Made by a program: the position numbers and the translations under genes
Shown: positions 18,420-26,857 of the stretch, piece by piece
How the letters are laid out: each line of letters begins with the position of its first letter
Position numbering within the stretch: position 1 is the stretch's first letter
From: Nitrospira sp.
GTDB lineage: Bacteria > Nitrospirota > Nitrospiria > Nitrospirales > Nitrospiraceae
Assembly: GCA_005116835.1 (NCBI GenBank)
Contig: SWDM01000019.1
Location: forward strand, 1 to 64,000
Direction: 5' to 3'
DNA length: 64,000 nucleotides
Notes under the pieces: generated by a model
Told to the model about the DNA's origin: nothing
The model's database searches: none
What the model saw: only the letters and a program-made list of their open reading frames with translations

Positions 18420-19961
18420 ATGGCCAAGAGTAGATGGTGGTGCATATTCCTGAGCGTACTTCTCCTTCTTGTGGGAGCTGGCTCGGTGAGGGCTGTCGAG
18501 TACGGCGAAATGGTGCAGAAAGACGGAAAGTGGGTCTTCCAGAGCACGGAAGACCCTGTGCTCAAACTCATGCGCACGAAGGAGCTGATCACGGACGAGG
18601 AATACGTCAACGCTTCAGCACAGACCGGGAAAAATTGGAAGGAAACGGCTGATGCGGTGCTCATCCTGGAGAGAGAGACCAAATGGAACCGGTATCTCAA
18701 GACAGCACTGCATTTGCCCGACTGGGTGGATCTGGGCATCGAAAATCGGACGAGGTTCGAAAGCTACGATCATCCCTGGCGATCCACTCAAGTAAGTGGA
18801 GGCGGACAAACTGATGCTCAGGCGCTTGTCCGATCCAGGCTGCGCTTTGGATTGGGCAATGGTCCCTTCCGGTTTCTCTTTGAAGGGCAGGATTCACGGG
18901 CCTACTGGAACAATAGCCCTGGAGATTTCGTGAATACCACGACGGTCAACGAATGGGACATTTTGCAGTTATTCGGGTCAATGACTCTCGACAATGTAGC
19001 AGGGAGCGGATTGCGAACGGACTTGCATTTCGGTCGTATGACCCTGGATTTCGGAATGCGCCGGTATATCGCCAGAAATGATTTCCGAAATACCACGAAT
19101 GCCTTCGATGGGTTCCATTGGCAAATCGGTCAAGGAAATACATGGAGATTCAGGGCATTTTTGGTGGAGCCGGTCATTCGTGACGAGGTGCGACTCGACG
19201 AGCAGAACGCAAAGACTGTCTTCTGGGGAACCTATGTGGAAAGCCAGCACATTCCCTGGTTCAACGTGAATGTGTATTACTTCGGGTTACACGATCAACG
19301 TCTCCCGAATAACAATCTTCATCGTACGTATAGTACATACGGCCTTCGCCTGTTCAAGTCTCCAGCAGTCAACGAATTCGATTATGAGTTTGAGGGGGCC
19401 ATTCAAACGGGACGCTTAGGCAACGTCGATCATTTTGCTTATAACCCAAACGCTGAAGCCGGATATACATTCAATCTGCCTTGGACTCCTCGTTTTTTAG
19501 CGCAGTATACCTATGCCAGCGGCACTCGCACTCCAGGAGGGAGCCAGAATGGAGACTTTGACCCTCTGTTCGGCGCCCGCAATTTTGATTTGATGCCCAC
19601 GGGAAATTTCGGACCATTTACCCGCTCTAACATCAGTTCCCCCGGTTGGAGGCTGATCGTCCGGCCTGCACCCAATTTGACAATACACGTCAAACAACGG
19701 TTCTGGTATTTGGCGGAAACGCCCGCGGTGTATTCCGGTGGTCTCGTACAAGATTCCACAGGAGGGGCAGGAAACTATCTAGGTCATGATTTGCAATTAC
19801 GTCTGCAATGGGCGGTCAGCCGCAATATGGACTTCGATGTCGGGTACGATCATTGGTTCAAGGGATCTTACTTTGATAGCCCCGCCATCATCGCCCAAAT
19901 GCCTGCCGGCGGGAACAAAGATACGGACTATTTCTATTTCCAGATGCGAGTTAGATTGTAG
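18420..19961 (+). CDS. Alginate-export-type outer membrane porin
   Basis: 513 residues from the ATG at 18420, chosen because GGAG lies 5 bases upstream and a signal peptide follows (WWCIFLSVLLLLVGAGSVRA). The frame also opens at 18345, but this would overlap the regulator gene. The mature part has a short helical N-terminus then alternating amphipathic beta strands rich in aromatic residues (LGIENRTRFESYDHPW, GNGPFRFLFEGQDSRAYW, TDYFYFQMRVRL at the C-terminus), as in the Alginate_exp / AlgE beta-barrel family. Many family members are not alginate-specific. Its place between the molybdate regulator and modA suggests an outer-membrane route for the oxyanion, which is inference. Confidence 0.8.
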   Translation: MAKSRWWCIFLSVLLLLVGAGSVRAVEYGEMVQKDGKWVFQSTEDPVLKLMRTKELITDEEYVNASAQTGKNWKETADAVLILERETKWNRYLKTALHLPDWVDLGIENRTRFESYDHPWRSTQVSGGGQTDAQALVRSRLRFGLGNGPFRFLFEGQDSRAYWNNSPGDFVNTTTVNEWDILQLFGSMTLDNVAGSGLRTDLHFGRMTLDFGMRRYIARNDFRNTTNAFDGFHWQIGQGNTWRFRAFLVEPVIRDEVRLDEQNAKTVFWGTYVESQHIPWFNVNVYYFGLHDQRLPNNNLHRTYSTYGLRLFKSPAVNEFDYEFEGAIQTGRLGNVDHFAYNPNAEAGYTFNLPWTPRFLAQYTYASGTRTPGGSQNGDFDPLFGARNFDLMPTGNFGPFTRSNISSPGWRLIVRPAPNLTIHVKQRFWYLAETPAVYSGGLVQDSTGGAGNYLGHDLQLRLQWAVSRNMDFDVGYDHWFKGSYFDSPAIIAQMPAGGNKDTDYFYFQMRVRL

Positions 19962-19973
19962 GGAGGGCAGCCC

Positions 19974-20750
19974 ATGATTCGAGCCATCATTGCCCTGTGC
20001 ATGCTCCTCATGCCAGGCGTGAATGTTGCGATTGCCGAGGTGATTACGATCGCGGCGGCGTCGGATTTGAATTTTGTTTTCAGAGAACTCGTCGCTGAAT
20101 ATGAACAATTGACCGGCGATCGCGTGAGGCTATCACTGGGGTCATCGGGGAATTTCTATGCGCAGATTCAAAACGGCGCGCCGTTCGACCTCTACTTTTC
20201 AGCCGACATCGCCTATCCCAGGAAATTGGAAGAAGCAGGTCTGACCGTTCCTGGCTCGCTCTATTCCTATGCCATCGGGCGGATTGTCTTGTGGGCCGGG
20301 AAGGACTCGCGCTTCGATCTCTCCAAGGGGCTGGAGATCTTGCGTGAATCGACGGTCAAGAAAATTGCCATCGCTAATCCCAAACATGCGCCCTATGGCA
20401 GGGCGGCAGTGGGGGCGATGGAACAGGCGCAGGTCTACGATCGCGTCAAAGACAAACTGGTGTTCGGAGAGAACATTTCTCAAGCCGCCCAGTTCGTCGA
20501 ATCCGGCGCGGCGGACATTGGAATTATTGCGATGTCGCTGGCGCTCGCGCCGCCGATGCAGGCAGCGGGCCGCTATTGGGAGATTCCCGCCGATGTGCAT
20601 CCACCGATCGAACAGGGCGCGGTGATCATTAAGGGCGCGAAGAACCAGGAACGTGCGAAGGCTTTTCTCTCGTTTGTCCAGAGTGCTGAGGGGCAGGCCA
20701 TGATGAAACGCTATGGGTTCATCGTTCCGAGCTCGGAGATTCGACCATGA
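19974..20750 (+). CDS. modA: Molybdate ABC transporter substrate-binding protein ModA
   Basis: 258 residues with a signal peptide (IIALCMLLMPGVNVAIA). The mature protein starts with the ModA signature ITIAAASDLNFVFRELVAEY and continues with LSLGSSGNFYAQIQNGAPFD, FSADIAYPRKLEEAGL, IAIANPKHAPYGRAAVGAME and GAADIGIIAMSLALAP. It captures molybdate (possibly tungstate) in the periplasm and delivers it to ModB. GGGAGG lies upstream of the ATG. It is followed by modB and modC in the same orientation. Confidence 0.95.
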   Translation: MIRAIIALCMLLMPGVNVAIAEVITIAAASDLNFVFRELVAEYEQLTGDRVRLSLGSSGNFYAQIQNGAPFDLYFSADIAYPRKLEEAGLTVPGSLYSYAIGRIVLWAGKDSRFDLSKGLEILRESTVKKIAIANPKHAPYGRAAVGAMEQAQVYDRVKDKLVFGENISQAAQFVESGAADIGIIAMSLALAPPMQAAGRYWEIPADVHPPIEQGAVIIKGAKNQERAKAFLSFVQSAEGQAMMKRYGFIVPSSEIRP

Positions 20751-20814
20751 ACCGCGTCAGAGAAGGTATAGCCATGCGCCTCACCCCTCATCCCTCACCC
20801 CTCACGGTTCTCCG

Positions 20815-21489
20815 ATGAATTGGATCGCGATCGCCGTGACCTTCAAGCTCGCGCTGCTCACGGCGTCCGTGTTGTTCATCGTCGGACTGCCCATCGCCTA
20901 TTGGTTGACCTTTTCACGGTGGCGATGGAAATTTATCGTCGAGTCGGTGGTCGCGTTGCCGCTCGTGCTGCCGCCGACGGTGCTGGGTTTTTATATCCTG
21001 ATCGCCATCGGCCCGCATAGCCCGGTCGGTCGATTCTACAGCGACGTGGTTGGGCATCCGCTCCCCTTTACCTTCGAAGGGCTGCTCCTCGCGTCGATTC
21101 TCTACAGTTTGCCGTTTGCTGTGCAACCGTTTGCCGCGGCATTCGAGCAAGTCGATCGCCGGTTGATCGAAGCCTCTTGGACCCTCGGGGTATCGAGGCT
21201 GAAGACGTTTTTCCGTCTGATCGTTCCGCTGTCGGCGGCAGGCCTCATCACCGGCATTGTGCTGAGTTTCGCCCATACCCTGGGGGAGTTCGGCGTAGTC
21301 TTGATGGTCGGCGGCAATATCGAGGGAGAGACGCGAACGGTCTCGATCGATATTTACGATGAAGTACAGGCACTCAACTATGCCGGGGCCGCCAAGACGG
21401 CGCTGTTGTTGCTCGCGGTCTCCTATGGCGTGCTGTTGCTGGTCTACGCGATGAATCGAAAGGTCTGGGCTGTATGGCCGCAGCGCTGA
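20815..21489 (+). CDS. modB: Molybdate ABC transporter permease ModB
   Basis: 224 residues from the ATG at 20815, which fits the ModB start; no strong ribosome site is visible. Five or six membrane segments are present. The EAA-type coupling loop to the ATPase is visible as EASWTLGVSRLKTFFRLIVP, followed by the AGLITGIVLSFAHTLGEFGV family signature. It forms the inner-membrane channel of ModABC. Its last 16 bases overlap modC. The 64 bases between modA and modB contain a short direct repeat (CCTCACCCCTC-type) rather than a promoter. Confidence 0.95.
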   Translation: MNWIAIAVTFKLALLTASVLFIVGLPIAYWLTFSRWRWKFIVESVVALPLVLPPTVLGFYILIAIGPHSPVGRFYSDVVGHPLPFTFEGLLLASILYSLPFAVQPFAAAFEQVDRRLIEASWTLGVSRLKTFFRLIVPLSAAGLITGIVLSFAHTLGEFGVVLMVGGNIEGETRTVSIDIYDEVQALNYAGAAKTALLLLAVSYGVLLLVYAMNRKVWAVWPQR

Positions 21490-22565
21490 CGGTTGATTGC
21501 CGCAAGACCTTTCCCGGTCGATTTTCTGCTGCGGCTCAGCTCACCTTGCCGCTCGATCCCCCGCGCGTGTTGATTCTCTTCGGTCCATCAGGATCTGGGA
21601 AAACGACTCTGCTACGTTGTCTTGCCGGGTTGGAATGGCCGGAAGAGGGACGGGTTCAGTTCGGCTCGACGATCTGGGTCGATGTGGCGTCCAACATCCG
21701 GCTCTCGCCGCAAGCGCGGCGGATCGGCTATATGGCTCAAGACTATGCGCTCTTTCCCACCCACACAGTATGCGGCAACATCGAATATGGATTGAGCGAT
21801 CTGCCGGCTGCGGCGCGGCAGGAGCGTGTCCGAGAGCTGATTGCCTTGTTGCAACTTCAGGGGCTCGAGCAGGCCAAACCGGCGCAGTTGTCTGGTGGGC
21901 AACAGCAACGTGTGGCGCTGGCTCGTGCGATTGCCAGACGGCCCCAGCTTTTATTGCTCGATGAACCCCTGTCGGCATTGGATGCGCCGACGCGTGCGAA
22001 GCTCTGCGGCGATTTGCGCAGGCTGCTCACGCAGCTGGCCATCCCAGCGGTGGTTGTCACGCACGATTGGGCAGAGGCCCTCACTCTCGGTGACATTATT
22101 GCGGTTATGAGCGCGGGGCAGGTTCTCCAAGTCGGCGCACCGCAGGAAGTGTTCTCTTGCCCCGCTAATGCGGAGGTTGCGAGGATCGTCGGTATTGAGA
22201 CCGTCGTGCAGGGCCAAGTCGTCGCGAACGACAGCGGATTGGCGACTGTGTCGGTGAATGGGATAGCGCTGAAGGGCTTAGGGGCGGATGTGAGCGGTTC
22301 GGCTGTGTATGTCTGCATCCGTGCGGAGGATGTCTTGCTTGAGCGGGCAGGGAGCGGTGTCACCAGCGCCCGTAATCACCTTCCCGGTTTGGTGGTTCAG
22401 ATGCTTCCGCAAGGCCCGGTAGTGACCATCACGGTCGATTGCGGGTTTCCCATTCTGGCGGTGATAACGAGAGGGGCCAGAGAAGAGCTTGGTCTCGAAA
22501 CAGGCTCAGCTGTTGTGGTGGTGATTAAAGCGGGGGCTGTACATCTGGTTCCGAGATCCGGCTAG
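21474..22565 (+). CDS. modC: Molybdate ABC transporter ATP-binding protein ModC
   Basis: 363 residues. Walker A GPSGSGKT (37-44), Q-loop in IGYMAQDYALFP, ABC signature LSGGQQQR (139-146), Walker B LLLLDEP (159-165), switch His in VVTHDWAEAL. A C-terminal TOBE/MopB-like domain (about 290-360) binds oxyanion and is typical of ModC. It energises ModAB. The start overlaps modB by 16 bases, implying translational coupling. Confidence 0.96.
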   Translation: MAAALTVDCRKTFPGRFSAAAQLTLPLDPPRVLILFGPSGSGKTTLLRCLAGLEWPEEGRVQFGSTIWVDVASNIRLSPQARRIGYMAQDYALFPTHTVCGNIEYGLSDLPAAARQERVRELIALLQLQGLEQAKPAQLSGGQQQRVALARAIARRPQLLLLDEPLSALDAPTRAKLCGDLRRLLTQLAIPAVVVTHDWAEALTLGDIIAVMSAGQVLQVGAPQEVFSCPANAEVARIVGIETVVQGQVVANDSGLATVSVNGIALKGLGADVSGSAVYVCIRAEDVLLERAGSGVTSARNHLPGLVVQMLPQGPVVTITVDCGFPILAVITRGAREELGLETGSAVVVVIKAGAVHLVPRSG

Positions 22566-23089
22566 CCGCCGGCGGTTCTCTTCGCCGAACCCTCTGTGCC
22601 TTTCGATCTTGTAGCGAAAGCAATCTATTCACATAGTCGTTTGCGGTGTGGAGGCATGGTCGGTTTCCTCGGAGGGTAGACAAGGCCGCGATAGGTCGAA
22701 AACGTTTATGGAAAGGTCAAGGAAAAAAGTCACAAAACTCTCTCCCCAACTTCTGTGGATAAGGCTGTTAATAAGATCGTCCTGCCAGCAAAATAGCGCG
22801 TGTTTTTCTGCCTCAAATACGTCTTTGCCTAGAATTTAGGCATTGGTTCCAGTATCGATCGCACCACAACATATAGCGGATTTATTGGATAAACCCAACA
22901 GAAACACCAAATACTAGATATTCATTGCTGTTTGAAGCCTTCGTATGCTGGATTGCCTGTTCTGGCGCGGTCTCTCTCACTCGGTTATGCACAGGTTCCA
23001 TGCTAGACAGGGGTTTTAGCGCCATGGTTAGGAGTCCGGAGCTGGGTGCTTGACAGGGGCGCCATCTATATGTAACCATTGGTTACATT
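22566..23089. other. AT-richer intergenic region with two DnaA-box matches
   Basis: About 520 bases between modC and the LexA-like repressor, visibly more AT-rich than the surroundings. It holds TGTGGATAA at 22754-22762 (reverse complement of TTATCCACA) and TTATGCACA at 22985-22993, both exact fits to the TTATNCACA DnaA consensus. No dnaA or dnaN is adjacent, so this is not a proven origin. The operator of the repressor is at the right edge. Confidence 0.4.
23071..23087. promoter_or_regulatory. Palindromic operator of the LexA-like repressor
   Basis: TGTAACCA-T-TGGTTACA is a perfect 8-bp inverted repeat around one base, ending two bases before the start codon at 23090. A TTGACA (23050-23055) lies upstream as a possible -35 element. 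The position suggests that the repressor shuts its own promoter. I found no second copy of this site in the window. Confidence 0.65.
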
Positions 23090-23635
23090 ATGAAGCCGAC
23101 AGACCTCAGGCGAGTACGGGACCAATTAGGGTTGACGCAACAGCAATTGGCTGATGCATTGAGGACCACGCGCGTGTCGGTGGCGCGTTACGAAACGGGT
23201 ATGCGGCGCATTCCTGGAATGGTCAAGGCTATGGTGGATCAATTGGGGCGTTCATCTGAAATTCCCATGGCAGGTATGGTGGCAGCCGGCTTACCGATTG
23301 AACCGGTGCAGCAGGCTGAGTTGACCGACGTACCCCCCAGCATGTTGCGCGGTGGAAATACCTTTGCGCTCCGTGTCAAAGGGGAGTCGATGAAGGATGA
23401 TGGTATCCTCCCCGGCGATCTTGTGGTGGTGCGGAAGCAGGACACGGCCAGGAATGGGCAGATCGTCGTTGCGCTCGTCAATCATGATGCAACAATCAAG
23501 ACCTACTTCAAGAAGGACTCGCATATTGAGCTGCGTCCTGCGAATGCGGCGATGCAGCCGATTATCGTGAGAGCTTCCGATACATTTCATATCGAGGGCA
23601 TTCTTATCGGCGTAATCCGGCATTGTGCGGTGTAA
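23090..23635 (+). CDS. LexA/CI-type self-cleaving repressor (XRE HTH + S24 peptidase)
   Basis: 181 residues. An N-terminal XRE HTH (about 5-55: RVRDQLGLTQQQLADALRTT) is followed by a LexA-like autoprotease. The cleavage site is Ala66-Gly67 (MVAAGLP). The catalytic Ser100 lies in KGESMKDDGI and Lys137 in VNHDATIKTYF. On binding activated RecA it should cut itself and release its targets. The HTH is of the XRE rather than the winged LexA type, so it is either a phage-like CI repressor or a lineage-specific SOS regulator. The ATG sits directly after the palindrome, so the transcript may be nearly leaderless. Confidence 0.88.
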   Translation: MKPTDLRRVRDQLGLTQQQLADALRTTRVSVARYETGMRRIPGMVKAMVDQLGRSSEIPMAGMVAAGLPIEPVQQAELTDVPPSMLRGGNTFALRVKGESMKDDGILPGDLVVVRKQDTARNGQIVVALVNHDATIKTYFKKDSHIELRPANAAMQPIIVRASDTFHIEGILIGVIRHCAV

Positions 23636-23725
23636 TGAAGGAGTTCTGAGTTAGGCATCCGGGTTCTGAGTTATTGGGACCCATTCAAATCACGGCATGG
23701 TATCAATGAAAGAAGGGAGGGCCAG

Positions 23726-23974
23726 ATGCTCACAGTAGGAAAATCCTTTAACCGAAACAGACTGGTTGATCTTGAGCGAACGGTGAATTTCTTGAATGGA
23801 CAATTGCGAGAGATGCAATGGAGTCTGTATCGAGCCAAGGTTGAGCCACTTCCGGCTCGTTTGTGGCGGAGTTTGGTGCGCCTCAAAGGCGATCAGGAGT
23901 TTATGTCAGCCTGCTGCAATCGATCTGTTCGTCCGAACACAAAGAGGGTGTCCTATGCTGACCGAGCTGCGTAG
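23726..23974 (+). CDS. Small basic hypothetical protein
   Basis: 82 residues after a strong GGGAGG site at good spacing to the ATG at 23726. The N-terminal half is helical (LVDLERTVNFLNGQLREMQW) and may form a short coiled coil. The remainder is basic. No family is recognised. The last 20 bases overlap the next small gene, so they are probably co-translated. Confidence 0.5.
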   Translation: MLTVGKSFNRNRLVDLERTVNFLNGQLREMQWSLYRAKVEPLPARLWRSLVRLKGDQEFMSACCNRSVRPNTKRVSYADRAA

Positions 23975-24137
23975 AGCCGACACCCCAGACCTCGGTATCT
24001 GCTCTGACTGTGGAACGCTAGTTCAGCGGCGGATTGCCTGTATCGATGAAATATCCCATTCACTGGTGGACCGCTGCGAGCGGTGCTGGAGTGTCTCCCA
24101 GCAGCGGAAGATATTCGCCGGCGGATGTTGCGGGTAG
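23955..24137 (+). CDS. Small zinc-ribbon-like protein
   Basis: 60 residues from the ATG at 23955 (MLTELRRADTPDLGICSDC). Two CxxC pairs are visible, ICSDCGTLVQRR and DRCERCWSVSQQR, so it should bind one zinc ion; DksA/TraR-like or zinc-ribbon adaptor proteins look similar. A cysteine-rich end (GGCCG) follows. The ribosome site (GAGGG) is modest. It overlaps the preceding gene. Confidence 0.5.
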   Translation: MLTELRRADTPDLGICSDCGTLVQRRIACIDEISHSLVDRCERCWSVSQQRKIFAGGCCG

Positions 24138-24300
24138 TGAAGTTTAGAACAGCCATAGAGAGCGAGTGTTCATGGCAATTGGCTCATGAACCGTAATATT
24201 GTCCGAGTGGAGGGCGTCGTGAGCCAGTAGTGACGATGAGCGGCGACTGAGCTTCTGGTTCTTTTTGCTTCAAGGAGGGCTTAGGCGTATCCTGGCAGGT

Positions 24301-24870
24301 ATGAAACAGTGGTATCTGTATCTGATAGCAGCGCTGGTTGGGTTGGCGATCGTGGGTTATCTCGTTATCAGATGGAAATCCCCGAGTAGCCTTACCGAGA
24401 TTTGGAATAGAGGCAATCATGCCATGAACGCGCAACGCGATGCTGGAAAAGTTCAGGATGGAAATGCAACCCCCAGAGAGGTACAGAGGCTCCGGCACGA
24501 ACAGCAACTTCGGCCGCTTACTGAAAGAGAAAATGGAACAAAAATAGAGAATTTGCCGGATGGAATATATGGTTTTTCAATGTGCAACCTCGATTCGCTT
24601 CGCGCAAATCGAGGCGATACATTCTCGTTGGAGATTCATAAGCATGAAGGAATTGTGTTCTATGTCGGGTATGCCTCTGATGAGCACATAGAGAAGTATC
24701 TGACTCGTCAAAGCAACTTCCATATCCTGACGTCCCCCCATCCAAGGAAAGGAACCGCATCCCTGTTCGAAATACCTGTCGAGTTTGTATCGAAATGCGA
24801 AGAGCGTCCTGTCGAAGATGGGTATCTTTTCGATCTATTCGTGACCGCTATCCCCGAGTTGCAAACTTAA
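24301..24870 (+). CDS. Membrane-anchored hypothetical protein
   Basis: 189 residues from the ATG at 24301. One N-terminal membrane helix (WYLYLIAALVGLAIVGYLVI) is followed by a charged, mostly soluble part. The C-terminal 110 residues look like a mixed alpha/beta domain (GIYGFSMCNLDSLRANRGD, GIVFYVGYASDEHIEKYLT). A TTG at 24265 is open too, but the GGAGG at about 24273 falls after it, which argues against that start. No family is recognised. It stands alone. Confidence 0.55.
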   Translation: MKQWYLYLIAALVGLAIVGYLVIRWKSPSSLTEIWNRGNHAMNAQRDAGKVQDGNATPREVQRLRHEQQLRPLTERENGTKIENLPDGIYGFSMCNLDSLRANRGDTFSLEIHKHEGIVFYVGYASDEHIEKYLTRQSNFHILTSPHPRKGTASLFEIPVEFVSKCEERPVEDGYLFDLFVTAIPELQT

Positions 24871-25118
24871 CCCGTATTATTGAGAACACTTCTGTCGCAA
24901 TCGAGGATCCGCTGTTGCGATGAGCCTTCGGGCGGCGGTCTCGACTCATTTTCTGTCGTTACGGTTGACGACATGTTGAACCAGTCGTTCTGATCTTCTG
25001 CGGCATCCAGGCATCCCTACTTCCGAGGTACTCCCTTCGGGTCTGTCGTTAATCAGACTACGCGCTATCCTTTGTTCATGCGAGATGAGTTTCAGGACTT
25101 ACACCAAGGAGGGCGATG

Positions 25119-25364
25119 ATGACCTGTTTACGTTGCGAGGGCTTAATGGTTGAAGAACATTGCTTGGACATGGGGGGCGCGTATGGAGAGATGTGGACAA
25201 TGAGTTGGCGGTGTATGAATTGTGGTCGCGTTCATGACGCTGTGATCGAACAACATCAGCTGGCTCAACAGGTGAAGGTCTTGACCGTCTCAAGTGGTGC
25301 GCCGGAATACCAGGATGACGAAGTCTATCTTGGCGCCGAGTCCTTCTTGAGACGAGCAGCCTGA
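25119..25364 (+). CDS. Small zinc-ribbon protein
   Basis: 81 residues. Two CxxC knuckles, TCLRCEGLMVEE and WRCMNCGRVHD, make a zinc ribbon in the N-terminal half; the rest is acidic. The start is the second ATG at 25119 because AGGAGG is 6 bases away from it and only 3 from the ATG at 25116. I recall similar short proteins scattered in Nitrospira genomes, but no function is known to me. Confidence 0.6.
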   Translation: MTCLRCEGLMVEEHCLDMGGAYGEMWTMSWRCMNCGRVHDAVIEQHQLAQQVKVLTVSSGAPEYQDDEVYLGAESFLRRAA

Positions 25365-25667
25365 CGAACCTGCATGAGGCACTTATGCAGCAAGGACAAA
25401 TGAACCAGGAAAACGAGGGTATGCAAGGAATCTTCAGGACTGGCGGGGTAGGAATCGCTCGATGAACCCTCTTAGCAATGAGCTGGAGGTGCCGCAAAGA
25501 ACCTGATGCGCCTCCTTGCTGGAGATCTGACCTGGCATGTCCTAAACCGACGAGTCGGGTGGCTCCTCCCATGAAGAGTGGTATGACATAGGTGGATAGA
25601 TTCGAGGTGCTATTCCCTGACGTCAATTAACGCCATAGAGAGTTGGCGGGTCAATCAAAGGTTGGTA
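25365..25667. other. Intergenic region before the tRNA
   Basis: About 300 bases with no convincing gene. A minus-strand frame across 25099-25626 (175 codons) has a Ser/Arg/Pro-rich composition typical of chance frames and runs opposite to the zinc-ribbon gene. Confidence 0.4.
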
Positions 25668-25743
25668 TGGTGGCGGTGTCCCGGATTGAACGGGAGACCC
25701 GCGGCTTATGAGTCCGCTGCTCTACCAACTGAGCTACACCGCC
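25668..25743 (-). tRNA. tRNA with CAU anticodon (Met, or Ile after lysidine modification)
   Basis: On the minus strand GGCGGTG pairs with CACCGCC (acceptor stem), followed by a D arm GCTCAGTTGGTAGAGC, anticodon loop CTCATAA (anticodon CAT) and T arm TCCCG-TTCAATC-CGGGA, then A73 and an encoded CCA (25668-25670). Base 31/39 of the anticodon stem reads A-G, a mismatch. Elongator Met and Ile2 cannot be told apart here. The 5' half is inside the attachment repeat, so the upstream region belongs to the integrated element. Confidence 0.92.
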
Positions 25744-25747
25744 AGAA
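25703..25747. repeat. Attachment-site core, left copy
   Basis: 45 bp identical to 40467-40511 in the same orientation. It covers tRNA bases 1-41 and 4 bases before the tRNA. The intact tRNA is at this end, so the left junction keeps the 3' half of the tRNA from the chromosome. Confidence 0.9.
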
Positions 25748-25753
25748 CCAGTT

Positions 25754-26854
25754 TTATTGCATACTTGCGAAGGCTGCGTCAATTGAAGGGGCCTCATGTG
25801 TGCCCACTGTGCCCGCAATTGTGCCCGCGAGCTTCTGCGCGGCGGCTTTGAGGTCCGCCGGGCTCACGATATGGTAGCGATCGAACACCGCCCGGCTCTT
25901 GTGTCCCGTCATCGACATCGCCACCCCTTCAGAGATCCCTCGGTTCACCATGTTGCGGACGGCAGAGCGCCGCATATCGTGCCGGAGCATCCCGGTGAGT
26001 CCCACCGCCTTGCACGCGGTCGCCCAGCTTTTGCGGAAGTTGCGGATCTGGTTTCCGGCATGCGCCCCCTTCAGGTGTGGGAAGAGATAGGGAATGACGC
26101 GGTTCAGCCGCCGAGACAAGGAACGGACGCGCTCGATCTGTCCGGCGAGGAGGGCGCGAAGTTCCGGTGTCAGGTGGACCTCTCGCCCTTCACCGTTCTT
26201 CGTCGTGCCCGGTTCAAGCCGGAGTGTGCCCGCGTCCAGGTCCAGCTGGCTGAGTCGAAGCGCCAAGACTTCGCTCTGCATGCGCCAGCCGTACACGTAG
26301 GCAATGGTGATCGCGGCTTGCAGGTCCGGGCGCATGCGCCGCCGCACGGCCTCAAACTGTGCGGGCTCGAAAAATCCCGCACGCGGTTTGGCCTCGGTCA
26401 ATTTGTGGATGATCGGCATTTGGAGCAGCTTCTTGTTTTCGCAGGCGAGCCCAAGCATACGAATGAGCGTGGCGAGTTCTCGGTTAATCGTGCCATTGGC
26501 CCGGCCAGCCGCTTGTCGATGTTCCACGTAGCGAGCGGCCTGCGCCCCGTCGAGATCGACCACGCGCCGCCCCGCAAAGAACTTGCCCAACGGCGTCAAG
26601 CGTACCTCGGCTTCTTTGAGATCGCGGTCGCCTGACGTGGCATAATGTCGCGTGAGATCCTCCGCAATCTCCTCATAGCGGATGCGATCGGCCCTCTTGA
26701 TGATGGGCTGCCCCGTGACCGCCTTCCCCTCCCGCTCTTTCAGCATCTTTCCGGCGATGGTGTCCTTGTCTGTGCCGGTGCTCTCTCGGACGGGTCGGCC
26801 ATTCACGTAATACTTGATCCACCACACATTCCCCCGTTTGTACAACATGCCCAT
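25754..26854 (-). CDS. Tyrosine recombinase / site-specific integrase
   Basis: 366 residues. An N-terminal SAM-like core-binding domain (about 55-145) precedes a catalytic domain with all active-site residues in place: Arg191 (YGWRMQSEVL), Lys219 (TTKNGEGR), His292-Arg295 (LRHDMRRSAV), His318 (MTGHKSRAVF) and nucleophile Tyr327 (DRYHIV). It joins the element to the tRNA site. The stop is only 10 bases from the tRNA 5' end. The start overlaps the stop region of the small RHH gene upstream (26858-27010), so the two are one operon. Three TGTGCCC repeats lie in its 3' coding end and may be arm-type binding sites. Confidence 0.95.
   Translation of the reverse strand: MGMLYKRGNVWWIKYYVNGRPVRESTGTDKDTIAGKMLKEREGKAVTGQPIIKRADRIRYEEIAEDLTRHYATSGDRDLKEAEVRLTPLGKFFAGRRVVDLDGAQAARYVEHRQAAGRANGTINRELATLIRMLGLACENKKLLQMPIIHKLTEAKPRAGFFEPAQFEAVRRRMRPDLQAAITIAYVYGWRMQSEVLALRLSQLDLDAGTLRLEPGTTKNGEGREVHLTPELRALLAGQIERVRSLSRRLNRVIPYLFPHLKGAHAGNQIRNFRKSWATACKAVGLTGMLRHDMRRSAVRNMVNRGISEGVAMSMTGHKSRAVFDRYHIVSPADLKAAAQKLAGTIAGTVGTHEAPSIDAAFASMQ
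25799..25826. repeat. Three TGTGCCC direct repeats near the left end
   Basis: TGTGCCC at 25799, 25808 and 25820, inside the 3' end of the integrase gene. The last two, with 12-base spacing, recur near the right end at 40343 and 40355. The extended match is 23 of 26 bases (25807-25832 against 40342-40367). Candidate integrase arm-type sites. Confidence 0.55.
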
Positions 26855-26857
26855 GGT

